From assembly GCA_958438125.1 (NCBI GenBank), contig CAUBQN010000088.1, forward strand, positions 1-6,256: DNA of 6,256 bases, given 5' to 3'. This stretch comes from an uncultured Collinsella sp. GTDB lineage: Bacteria > Actinomycetota > Coriobacteriia > Coriobacteriales > Coriobacteriaceae. Shown here piece by piece: positions 1 to 5,456 of this stretch; within the stretch, counting starts at the first letter, position 1; each line of letters starts with the position of its first letter. The translations under genes and the position numbers were made by a program. The notes under the pieces are model-generated. The model was not told the origin of the DNA, searched no databases, and saw only the letters and a program-made list of their open reading frames with translations.

Positions 1-47
1 TGGGCCATGCTGCGAAGCTGCTTGACCTGGGCTCCTGTCAGTGCCAT
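1..47 (-). CDS. yhbY: Ribosome-associated RNA-binding protein YhbY, N-terminal fragment
   Basis: Reading leftward from an ATG at 47-45 gives MALTGAQVKQLRSMA before the window ends. This matches the conserved N-terminus of the YhbY/CRS1-YhbY (CRM) family, which begins like M-x-LTGKQRRxLRSLAH. Members are small (about 95-100 residue) KH-like RNA-binding proteins that associate with pre-50S ribosomal particles in the cytoplasm. The usual Lys after LTG is Ala here (LTGAQ). The ribosome binding site is weak: only a GCGAGAA stretch precedes the ATG. The nearest upstream gene, a methyltransferase, ends 158 bp away, so yhbY probably has its own promoter and starts a new operon leaving the window. Only 15 residues are visible, so the identification rests on a short but characteristic motif. 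Confidence 0.75.
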   Translation of the reverse strand, partial: MALTGAQVKQLRSMA

Positions 48-73
48 GGGTTCTCGCTTTCTATGTATGGGGC

Positions 74-88
74 GCCCCGCGACGGGGC
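74..88. other. Short GC hairpin in front of yhbY
   Basis: GCCCCG (74-79) and CGGGGC (83-88) form a perfect 6-bp stem with a 3-nt loop, lying 27 bp before the yhbY start codon. In the minus-strand transcript it is followed by GCCCCATAC, not a U-tract, so it is not a convincing terminator for the methyltransferase. It could be a weak terminator or a 5'-UTR structure of yhbY. The rest of the 48-205 gap holds only a 7-bp inverted repeat (GTTCGCA 153-159 with TGCGAAC 196-202); I see no RNA gene and no clear promoter there. Confidence 0.3.
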
Positions 89-205
89 CTTAATCTACGT
101 GAGCTGTCCCACGATAGCGCAGGAACGGCGCGGTGTGGAGCGCGTTTGCCCAGTTCGCAAAGAATGCGGATGCCGAGCGAGTGGGCGGTGCGGGCTGCGA
201 ACAGG

Positions 206-1093
206 CTATGAGCTGGGCGCAGAGACCGGCTCCCATGCAATAAACGCCCAACGGACCTTACGGACGTGGTCGAGCATATAGCGCCCCTGCGGCACGCCCT
301 TGGAACCCGGCTCACCGGCATGGGGGTTCTCGATCATGTGCTGGGCGATGTAATCGCGCAGGCGGTCGATCTTATCCTCGTTGCCATGCTCGAGCATACG
401 AGAAAAGTCCGCCACGCCCGCCTCGAGACTATCGAAGGTGTCGCGACGGGGTGATTCAAAATACGTAACCTGTGGCAACGCACCCATCTGAATAAGGATG
501 TTAAAGGCATACACAAAACCATTACTGCAGGTAACTGAGGCACCGATAGCGTTCATCAAGTGCAGATCATAGCGCGGGCTGGAGTTGGCGACCATCGTGA
601 CAGCACAACGCCGACGAGCCGTACGATCAAGCTTGGCAAGCGCACCTTTTAGATTGGTCGTCGTAACCGACCGACTGGCAAAGGCAACATCCACCGCTTT
701 CGCGACCGGTCCAACCAAATCCCAATCATCATCCCAAGCAAGCTCAAGCGGTGTAATGCGATCCTCGAGCCCATAGTACTCAATGCCGGCATCAAGCGTG
801 CCCAACATGGCAGGGGAAAAGTCAGCAGCAATCACAGGATGCCCAGCCTGAGCAAGCGGAATAGCAATCGACCCAGCCCCGCACCCCATATCGAGTACCG
901 ACTCGCCGGGCTCAAGCGCCAACAGCTTTATAAAGTCCCGAGCATAAGGGGCGGTCTCCAACGGCCGAAAATGCCGAGCCCGCTTATCCCATTCAAAAGA
1001 ATCATCAGCCCGATGCCGAGCGGCCTGCAGACGCATCCATTCGCCATTCCAATCCGCAGCAAGCAGCTCAGATTGAATTACACCATCAGCCAC
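206..1093 (-). CDS. Class I SAM-dependent methyltransferase
   Basis: This 295-residue protein has a Rossmann-type methyltransferase fold. Motif I, VLDMGCGAG (residues 66-74), is the SAM-binding glycine loop. The acidic residue that typically contacts the SAM ribose is D91 in AADFS, and a motif IV-like segment follows at about 134-155. The substrate cannot be told: no RNA-, protein- or ubiquinone-specific motif is evident, and the C-terminal third (about 200-295) resembles nothing I can name. The start is GTG at 1093, chosen because GAGGGGG (1107-1101) sits 7 nt upstream, the same spacing as in the other genes here; an ATG at 1100 is in another frame and stops after seven codons. The gene is preceded by a U-tract terminator hairpin only 19 nt away, so expression probably depends on read-through or attenuation. 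Its 5' half seems less GC-rich than metH or the UPF0210 gene. Confidence 0.85.
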   Translation of the reverse strand: MADGVIQSELLAADWNGEWMRLQAARHRADDSFEWDKRARHFRPLETAPYARDFIKLLALEPGESVLDMGCGAGSIAIPLAQAGHPVIAADFSPAMLGTLDAGIEYYGLEDRITPLELAWDDDWDLVGPVAKAVDVAFASRSVTTTNLKGALAKLDRTARRRCAVTMVANSSPRYDLHLMNAIGASVTCSNGFVYAFNILIQMGALPQVTYFESPRRDTFDSLEAGVADFSRMLEHGNEDKIDRLRDYIAQHMIENPHAGEPGSKGVPQGRYMLDHVRKVRWAFIAWEPVSAPSS

Positions 1094-1154
1094 GGGCCAT
1101 CCCCCTCACAACAAAAAAGCGACTCCCCCCAAAAAGAAGAGCCGCAACCAGCAT
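1086..1154 (-). CDS. Possible 22-residue leader peptide overlapping the methyltransferase start
   Basis: An ATG at 1154-1152 opens a 22-codon reading frame that ends in TGA at 1088-1086, overlapping the first 8 nt of the methyltransferase gene in another frame. The predicted peptide begins MLVAALLFGG and is hydrophobic with three Arg near the end. Its codons run through both arms of the terminator hairpin at 1113-1145, so a translating ribosome would disrupt that hairpin and could couple to the methyltransferase start. Against it: no Shine-Dalgarno sequence is visible before the ATG, and a frame of this length arises easily by chance. Confidence 0.2.
   Translation of the reverse strand: MLVAALLFGGSRFFVVRGMARG
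1101..1107 (-). promoter_or_regulatory. Ribosome binding site deciding the GTG start of the methyltransferase
   Basis: On the minus strand GAGGGGG is followed by 7 nt and then GTG at 1093. This supports the GTG as start codon. The site is only a few bases from the terminator U-tract at 1113-1118, so folding of the leader could also affect its accessibility. Confidence 0.6.
1113..1145 (-). terminator. Rho-independent terminator or attenuator in the methyltransferase leader
   Basis: In the minus-strand RNA, GCGGCTC (1145-1139) pairs with GAGTCGC (1125-1119) through 7 bp including one G-U. Several G-U and G-C pairs extend it inward, and six U residues (1118-1113) follow directly. The A-C positions on the plus strand become G-U pairs only in the minus-strand RNA, so the structure is specific to this transcript direction. 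It can end transcripts coming from the UPF0210 gene. Because it ends 19 nt before the methyltransferase GTG, it may also act as an attenuator for that gene. Confidence 0.65.
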
Positions 1155-1178
1155 ATATCAGAAAAAGAACCGTTCCAA
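1152..1178 (-). promoter_or_regulatory. Weak candidate promoter upstream of the methyltransferase
   Basis: On the minus strand TTGGAA (1178-1173) is followed by a 15-nt spacer and TATATG (1157-1152), preceded by TG to give an extended -10 (TGATATATG). The spacer is shorter than the ideal 17. Transcription would start near 1145, at the foot of the terminator hairpin, making it a 5'-end hairpin rather than an attenuator. The sequence support is modest. Confidence 0.25.
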
Positions 1179-1190
1179 CGCCAAACCACC

Positions 1191-1208
1191 GCACCAGTCA
1201 AGTGGTGC
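1191..1208. other. Leader hairpin with 6-bp stem
   Basis: GCACCA (1191-1196) and TGGTGC (1203-1208) form a perfect 6-bp stem with a 6-nt loop, located between the fold-back element and the terminator. No U-tract follows on either strand, so it is not a terminator. It is best read as part of a structured leader in the minus-strand transcript. Confidence 0.35.
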
Positions 1209-1224
1209 AGGAGCGAAGCGACTG

Positions 1225-1257
1225 CAACCGGGATAGAACCCAACCGAGGTCCCGTTG
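1225..1257. other. Bulged leader stem beside the fold-back element
   Basis: CAAC-C-GGGA (1225-1233) pairs with TCCC-GTTG (1250-1257): four base pairs, a one-base bulge at 1229, then four more pairs, with a 16-nt loop. It abuts the outer end of the 134-bp fold-back element at 1262. With the hairpin at 1191-1208 and the terminator at 1113-1145 it forms a series of three structures leading up to the methyltransferase start. Confidence 0.35.
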
Positions 1258-1261
1258 TGCG

Positions 1262-1395
1262 GGAGCCCCGGGGAGGGCAAATATATAAGGTCGATCGCGA
1301 GTTCCGCACGAGCCGGAGAGCACTTAATGTGCTCTCCGTGCGAGTCAGGACTGTTCGAGCAGGCGACCTTATATATTTGCCCTCCCCGGGGCTCC
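1262..1395. repeat. 134-bp fold-back element with perfect 32-bp inverted arms
   Basis: Bases 1262-1293 are the exact reverse complement of 1364-1395, 32 of 32 positions. The arms start GGAGCCCCGGGG and contain AAATATATAAGG, an AT core in an otherwise GC-rich sequence. The 70-bp interior has its own perfect 9-bp hairpin, GGAGAGCAC (1315-1323) with GTGCTCTCC (1329-1337) and loop TTAAT. It extends imperfectly through CGCAC (1305-1309) with GTGCG (1338-1342), so the whole element can fold into one long branched-free hairpin. It lies 17 bp beyond the UPF0210 stop codon. No U-tract follows on the minus strand, so it is not a standard terminator. No transposase is encoded and I see no clear target-site duplication. 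It may be a MITE- or REP-like repeat, or a structured RNA. Confidence 0.85.
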
Positions 1396-1412
1396 TCGCC
1401 AGTCCCCCTCAG

Positions 1413-2777
1413 CTAGTTCTTGAGCGAGTTCAACGGCGCCGGGAAGCGTCCACCGCGGTGGGCAAGCACGGTGCCGGCGTTGGGGTTCACCGGCATGATG
1501 GGTGCACGGCCGAACAGGCCGCCGTACTCGACGCAGTCGCCCACGCCCTTGCCGATGGCAGGAATCACGCGGACGGCCGTGGTCTTGTTGTTGATGACGC
1601 CGATGGCCATCTCGTCGGCGATGATGCCGGCGATGGTCTCGACCGGGGTGTCGCCGGGGATGGCGATCATGTCCAGGCCGACGGAGCACACACAGGTCAT
1701 GGCTTCGAGCTTCTCGAGCGAAAGCGCGCCGGCCTCGACGGCGGCGATCATGCCGGCGTCCTCGGACACGGGGATAAAGGCGCCAGAGAGACCGCCCACG
1801 CTGGAGCTGGCCATGACGCCGCCCTTCTTGACGGCATCGTTGAGCATGGCGAGCGCGCAGGTCGTGCCCGGGCCACCGCAGGTGCCCACGCCGATGATCT
1901 CGAGGATGCGCGCGACGGAGTCGCCGATGGCAGGCGTGGGAGCCAGCGACAGGTCGACAATGCCCTTCTCGACACCCAGACGATGGGCGGCCTCGCGGCT
2001 CATGAGCTCGCCGGCGCGGGTGATCTTAAAGGCGGTCTGCTTAATCTTCTCGGCGACTTCCATCATCGATGCGGAGTCGGGCAGCGTCTCCAGGGCTGCG
2101 GCCATAACGCCGGGGCCCGAGACGCCTACGTTGATGACGGCGTCGGCCTCGCCACCGCCGTGGACGGCGCCCGCCATAAACGGGGAGTCCTCGACCATGT
2201 TGGCAAAGCAGACAAACTTGGAAGCGCCGACGGAGTCCTGGTCGGCCGTGAGCTTGGCGGCATCGATGATGGTCTGGGCGGCCATGAGCACGGCATCCAT
2301 GTTGATACCGGCGCGCAGGCTGGCGACGTTGACGCTGGAGCAGACGCGGCTCGTGGTGGCGAGCGCCTGGGGGATGGACTGGATGACGCGGCGGTCGGCG
2401 TCGCCGATGCCCTTCTGGACGAGCGCGGAGAAGCCGCCCAGGTAATCGATGCCGAGCGTCTCGGCCGCGCGGTCGAGGGCATGCGCGATGGGGGTGAGGT
2501 CCTCATCCTTGCAGCATGCGGCGATCTGCGCCACCGGGGTGACGGAAACGCGCTTGTTGACGATGGGGATACCGTACTCGCGCTCGAGGTTCTCGGCGGT
2601 CTCGACCAGGTGCTCAGCCGTGTGCGTCACGTGGTCGTAGATCTTCGTGCACATGCGGTCGAGGTTCTCGTCGCCGCAACCCATGAGCGAAACACCCATG
2701 GTGATGGTCCTGATGTCGAGGTTCTGCTCCTCAACCATGCCGCGGGTTTCCGCGATTTCTGCGGGCGTGATCGCCAT
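1413..2777 (-). CDS. UPF0210 / DUF711 family protein ('PFL family'), function unknown
   Basis: The 454-residue product closely follows the UPF0210 family, including its pneumococcal member SP_0239 of about 445 residues. Shared stretches include EEQNLDIRTITMG (16-28), KRVSVTP (75-81), GGFSALVQKG (114-123), VCSSVN (145-150), VSGPGV (219-224), VDLSLAPTPAIGDSVAR (274-290), GGLSGAFIPVSED (328-340), CSVGLDMIAIP (364-374) and a C-terminus of PAP-x2-S-x-KN. The family has a barrel fold like pyruvate formate-lyase and ribonucleotide reductase, which explains the 'PFL' label, but I see no C-terminal glycyl-radical motif, so lyase activity should not be assumed. The start at 2777 is preferred over an in-frame ATG at 2834 because AGGAG lies 7 nt before it and the family N-terminus begins here. 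In many bacteria an ACT-domain (UPF0237) gene sits directly upstream; here the upstream gene is metH, 108 bp away. Confidence 0.92.
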   Translation of the reverse strand: MAITPAEIAETRGMVEEQNLDIRTITMGVSLMGCGDENLDRMCTKIYDHVTHTAEHLVETAENLEREYGIPIVNKRVSVTPVAQIAACCKDEDLTPIAHALDRAAETLGIDYLGGFSALVQKGIGDADRRVIQSIPQALATTSRVCSSVNVASLRAGINMDAVLMAAQTIIDAAKLTADQDSVGASKFVCFANMVEDSPFMAGAVHGGGEADAVINVGVSGPGVMAAALETLPDSASMMEVAEKIKQTAFKITRAGELMSREAAHRLGVEKGIVDLSLAPTPAIGDSVARILEIIGVGTCGGPGTTCALAMLNDAVKKGGVMASSSVGGLSGAFIPVSEDAGMIAAVEAGALSLEKLEAMTCVCSVGLDMIAIPGDTPVETIAGIIADEMAIGVINNKTTAVRVIPAIGKGVGDCVEYGGLFGRAPIMPVNPNAGTVLAHRGGRFPAPLNSLKN

Positions 2778-2784
2778 CCTTGCG

Positions 2785-2789
2785 CTCCT
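2785..2789 (-). promoter_or_regulatory. Ribosome binding site deciding the UPF0210 start
   Basis: AGGAG on the minus strand lies 7 nt before the ATG at 2777. The alternative in-frame ATG at 2834 falls inside the intergenic hairpin and would add 19 residues absent from the family, so the site settles the start. Confidence 0.75.
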
Positions 2790-2822
2790 ATCTGCCAAAA
2801 CGAGCATAGTCTTGTCTATTCT

Positions 2823-2860
2823 AACGTGCCGCACGTGCCAAGTGGCGCATGCGGCACGTT
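2823..2860. terminator. Strong hairpin between metH and the UPF0210 gene, probable terminator
   Basis: AACGTGCCGCA (2823-2833) pairs perfectly with TGCGGCACGTT (2850-2860), 11 bp. After one C-A mismatch a further 5-bp inner stem (2835-2839 with 2844-2848, one G-T) closes on an AAGT loop. The position 25 bp after the metH stop suits a terminator, but on the minus strand only GTTAGAATAG follows, a poor U-tract; the plus strand has TTTT. The downstream arm also carries candidate promoter elements for the UPF0210 gene: TTGGCA (2841-2836), with TAGACA 17 nt on and TAGAAT (2823-2818) nearer. Termination, RNA protection or a protein-binding palindrome are all possible. Confidence 0.5.
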
Positions 2861-2885
2861 TTGGTGCTCGGTTGTTTCCGTTGTG

Positions 2886-5444
2886 TTACTGCCCAAAGAC
2901 CTCTTCGGCGATACGAGCGCTTTCGGCGGCGTCCTTGGCGTAGTAGTCCGCGCCGATCTGCTTGGCGTATTCGGGGGTGAGCACGGCGCCGCCTACGATG
3001 ATCTTGACGCCCGGCACCTCGGCATGAAGCAGCTTGATGGTCTCCTCCATGGCGACGACCGTGGTGGTCATAAGCGCCGAAAGACCGACGAGCTTAATGT
3101 CGCGCTCCTTGACGGTCTTGAGCACCTCTTGCGGGTCGACGTCGCGGCCTAGGTCAAAGACGGTATAGCCGTAGTTATCGAGCAGCATCTTGACGATGTT
3201 CTTACCGATGTCGTGGATGTCGCCCTTGACGGTGGCCACGCAGATTTTGCCCTTGTCGGCAATCTCGCCGGCGGGCATTAGGCGCTTGATGGTGTCAAAA
3301 CCCACGCGCGCGGCCTCGGCCGAGGCCATGAGCTGCGGCAAGAAGAACTTGCCCTGGTCAAAGAGGACGCCAACCTCGTCAAGGGCGGGGATAAAGTGAT
3401 TGTTGATGAGGTCCATGGCGTCGTGATCTGCCAGCAGACGCTCGGTCTCGGCCGCGATCTCGCCTTTGCGGCCCGAGACGACCATGCGACGAATCGGGTC
3501 GTCGTTGCTGTCAGTGCCGGCGGTGCCAGCAGCGGGCGCGGTGTCGGTCGATACTGCCTGAGCCGCCGCCGGGTTCGCGGCGATCTTGTACGGATCGGTC
3601 CAGCCGGCGTAGCGTTCGATGTATCCGGTCGAGCCCTCGTCCTCAACGCTCAGGACGCGATAGCTGTAGACGGTATCCATAAAGCGCTTGGAGCCCGGGT
3701 TCATGATGGGGGCATCGAGGCCCGCGCCAAAGGCGGCGGCCAAAAAGACCGAGCCCAGCAGCGGGCGGGCAGGCAGGCCAAAGCTGATGTTCGACACGCC
3801 GAGCGCGCACTTGACGCCCAGGCGTTCCTTGCACAGGGACATGGCGCGCAGAATCTGTTCGGCCTGGCGCTGATTGGTCGAGGCGGTCATGACCAGGCAG
3901 TCGATGAGGATGCGGTCCGGTCCGATACCGTAGCGCGCAGCCTCGGCCACGATGCGCTCGGCGATGGCGAAGCGAGCCTCGGCGGTATCGGGGATGCCGT
4001 CTTCGTCGAGCGTGAGGCCGACGACGTTGGTGCCGTAGTGGGCGACCAGCGGAAAGATCTCATCCATGATCTGCTGTTTGCCATTGACCGAGTTGATGAT
4101 GGGCTTGCCGGCGTAGCGGCGCACGGCGGCCTCGACGGCGGCGGGGTCGGTGGAGTCGATCTGCAGCGGCAGCAGCGTGGAGCCCTGGAGCTGCTCGGTC
4201 GCTTGTTGGATGATCTTGACCTCGTCGATCTCGGGCAGGCCCACGTTGACGTCCAGGATGTCGGCGCCCTGTTCCTGCTGGCTGATACCCTGGCTCACGA
4301 CGTAGTCCAGGTCGCCGTCGCGCAGGGCCTGCTGCAGGCGCTTTTTGCCGGTGGGATTGATGCGCTCGCCGATGACAGCGATCTTGTGGCCGGCGCAGGG
4401 AAGGTCTACGACCGTCTGGGCGCTCGTGACCGACATGCTGGGCTTGCGGTGGCGCGGGCTGGGCGTGTGGTTGTCGATAAGCGTGCGCAAGGCCGCCATG
4501 TGCGTGGGCGTGGTACCGCAGCATCCGCCGACGACGCCCACGCCGTCCTCAATCATACCGGCGACGGCCTTGGCGTACTCGGGTGCCTGGATATCAAAGA
4601 CGGTATTGCCGTCATCGTCCACACGGGGCAGTCCCGCATTGGCCTGCACCATAACGGGCTTGTCCGTAACGGTGAGCATGCGTGCGGCGAGCCCTCTGAG
4701 CTCGGCCGGTCCCTGGCTGCAGTTGATGCCCAAAACGTCGGCGCCGATGGCGTCGAGCGTGATGGCGGCAACCTCGGGACTTGTGCCCAGGAAGGTGCGA
4801 CCGTCTTCCTCAAAGGTCATGGTGGCAAAGACGGGCAGGTTGGAGTTCTCGCGGCAGGCGAGGACGGCCGCCTTGATCTCGGCAAGGTCGGTCATGGTCT
4901 CGATAATAAAGAGGTCCACGCCCGCATCGACGCCGGCGCGCACTTCCTCGGCAAAGAGGTCATAGGCCTCGTCGAAGCTGAGAGTACCCAAGGGGCGAAG
5001 CAGCGCACCGATGGGGCCGATGTCGCCAGCGACGTAGCGGGCACCGGCCGCGCGGGCGCAGGCGACGGCGGCGGCAAAGACATCTGCCACGGTGGCGGCA
5101 CCGTCGAGCTTGTGGGCGTTGGCACCAAAGGCGTTGGCGGTGATCACGTCGCAGCCGGCCTCGACGTACTGACGCTGAATATCGGTAATGACCTGGGGCT
5201 CCTCAAAGTTGAGCAGCTCGGGCAGGGCGCCGGCCTTCATGCCGGCCGCCTGCAGCATGGTGCCCATGCCGCCGTCGAACAGCAGGTGCCCCGTACCCTC
5301 GATGGCGGCGCGCAGGCGATCGTCCTTAATGTGCAGGTCGTCGATCGTGCGCGTCTTGTATGCAGCGCCATTACGGCGGGCAGCATCAACGGGCGCCGCC
5401 AGCGCGGCGCCGTCCAGATCATGGGTGATAAGCGGAGTAAACAT
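2886..5444 (-). CDS. metH: Cobalamin-dependent methionine synthase lacking the activation domain
   Basis: This 852-residue cytoplasmic enzyme transfers a methyl group from 5-methyltetrahydrofolate to homocysteine via cobalamin, forming methionine. The homocysteine domain spans about 45-335, with zinc ligands C242 (GINCSQG) and C308/C309 (GGCCGTTP). The pterin-binding domain spans about 350-615, starting at GERINPTGKK (359-368). An Ala/Thr/Pro-rich linker (about 622-648) leads to the cap domain (about 650-730). The B12-binding Rossmann domain (about 733-850) has D742-x-H744-x2-G747, where His744 is the axial cobalt ligand, plus GLSAL and GGA. The protein stops there, whereas E. coli MetH (about 1,227 residues) carries a further C-terminal SAM-binding activation domain; that function is encoded by the adjacent upstream gene, 10 bp away. 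The start at 5444 is chosen for its AGGAG 7 nt upstream; the frame is open to 5564, but that extension overlaps the neighbour and looks unlike protein. Confidence 0.95.
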   Translation of the reverse strand: MFTPLITHDLDGAALAAPVDAARRNGAAYKTRTIDDLHIKDDRLRAAIEGTGHLLFDGGMGTMLQAAGMKAGALPELLNFEEPQVITDIQRQYVEAGCDVITANAFGANAHKLDGAATVADVFAAAVACARAAGARYVAGDIGPIGALLRPLGTLSFDEAYDLFAEEVRAGVDAGVDLFIIETMTDLAEIKAAVLACRENSNLPVFATMTFEEDGRTFLGTSPEVAAITLDAIGADVLGINCSQGPAELRGLAARMLTVTDKPVMVQANAGLPRVDDDGNTVFDIQAPEYAKAVAGMIEDGVGVVGGCCGTTPTHMAALRTLIDNHTPSPRHRKPSMSVTSAQTVVDLPCAGHKIAVIGERINPTGKKRLQQALRDGDLDYVVSQGISQQEQGADILDVNVGLPEIDEVKIIQQATEQLQGSTLLPLQIDSTDPAAVEAAVRRYAGKPIINSVNGKQQIMDEIFPLVAHYGTNVVGLTLDEDGIPDTAEARFAIAERIVAEAARYGIGPDRILIDCLVMTASTNQRQAEQILRAMSLCKERLGVKCALGVSNISFGLPARPLLGSVFLAAAFGAGLDAPIMNPGSKRFMDTVYSYRVLSVEDEGSTGYIERYAGWTDPYKIAANPAAAQAVSTDTAPAAGTAGTDSNDDPIRRMVVSGRKGEIAAETERLLADHDAMDLINNHFIPALDEVGVLFDQGKFFLPQLMASAEAARVGFDTIKRLMPAGEIADKGKICVATVKGDIHDIGKNIVKMLLDNYGYTVFDLGRDVDPQEVLKTVKERDIKLVGLSALMTTTVVAMEETIKLLHAEVPGVKIIVGGAVLTPEYAKQIGADYYAKDAAESARIAEEVFGQ

Positions 5445-5451
5445 CAATGAG

Positions 5452-5456
5452 CTCCT
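5452..5456 (-). promoter_or_regulatory. Ribosome binding site of metH, overlapping the upstream stop codon
   Basis: The minus strand reads TAGGAG, in which TAG (5457-5455) ends the reactivation gene and AGGAG (5456-5452) is the metH ribosome binding site, 7 nt before its ATG at 5444. The overlap suggests translational coupling of the two genes. Confidence 0.75.

Noticed and set aside
61..205. Minus-strand frame of 86 codons (61-321) continuing past the methyltransferase stop
   Set aside because: Most of it overlaps the methyltransferase in another frame; the remainder is Arg/Ala-rich with no ribosome binding site or homology, and I see no sign of a frameshift extending the methyltransferase.
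1200..1260. tRNA T-arm-like sequence (GGGTTCTATCCCGG on the minus strand) in the methyltransferase leader
   Set aside because: The presumed stem needs two wobble pairs and leaves a 6-nt loop, and no acceptor, D or anticodon arms can be built around it. The bases fit better in the bulged stem at 1225-1257.
1262..1395. Fold-back element as a simple bidirectional terminator
   Set aside because: Neither arm nor the inner hairpin is followed by a U-tract on either strand, and the stem is far longer and its spacer far larger than in ordinary terminators.
1257..3152. Plus-strand open frame of 631 codons opposite the UPF0210 gene and the end of metH
   Set aside because: Its sequence is Gly/Asp/Ala/His-rich and low in complexity, as expected from the antisense of GC-biased codons. 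It spans two well-supported minus-strand genes and the fold-back element, and resembles no protein family I know.
3396..5450. Plus-strand open frame of 684 codons opposite metH
   Set aside because: Also a GC-bias shadow: metH on the other strand has all domains and catalytic residues intact, and this frame shows no recognisable domain.
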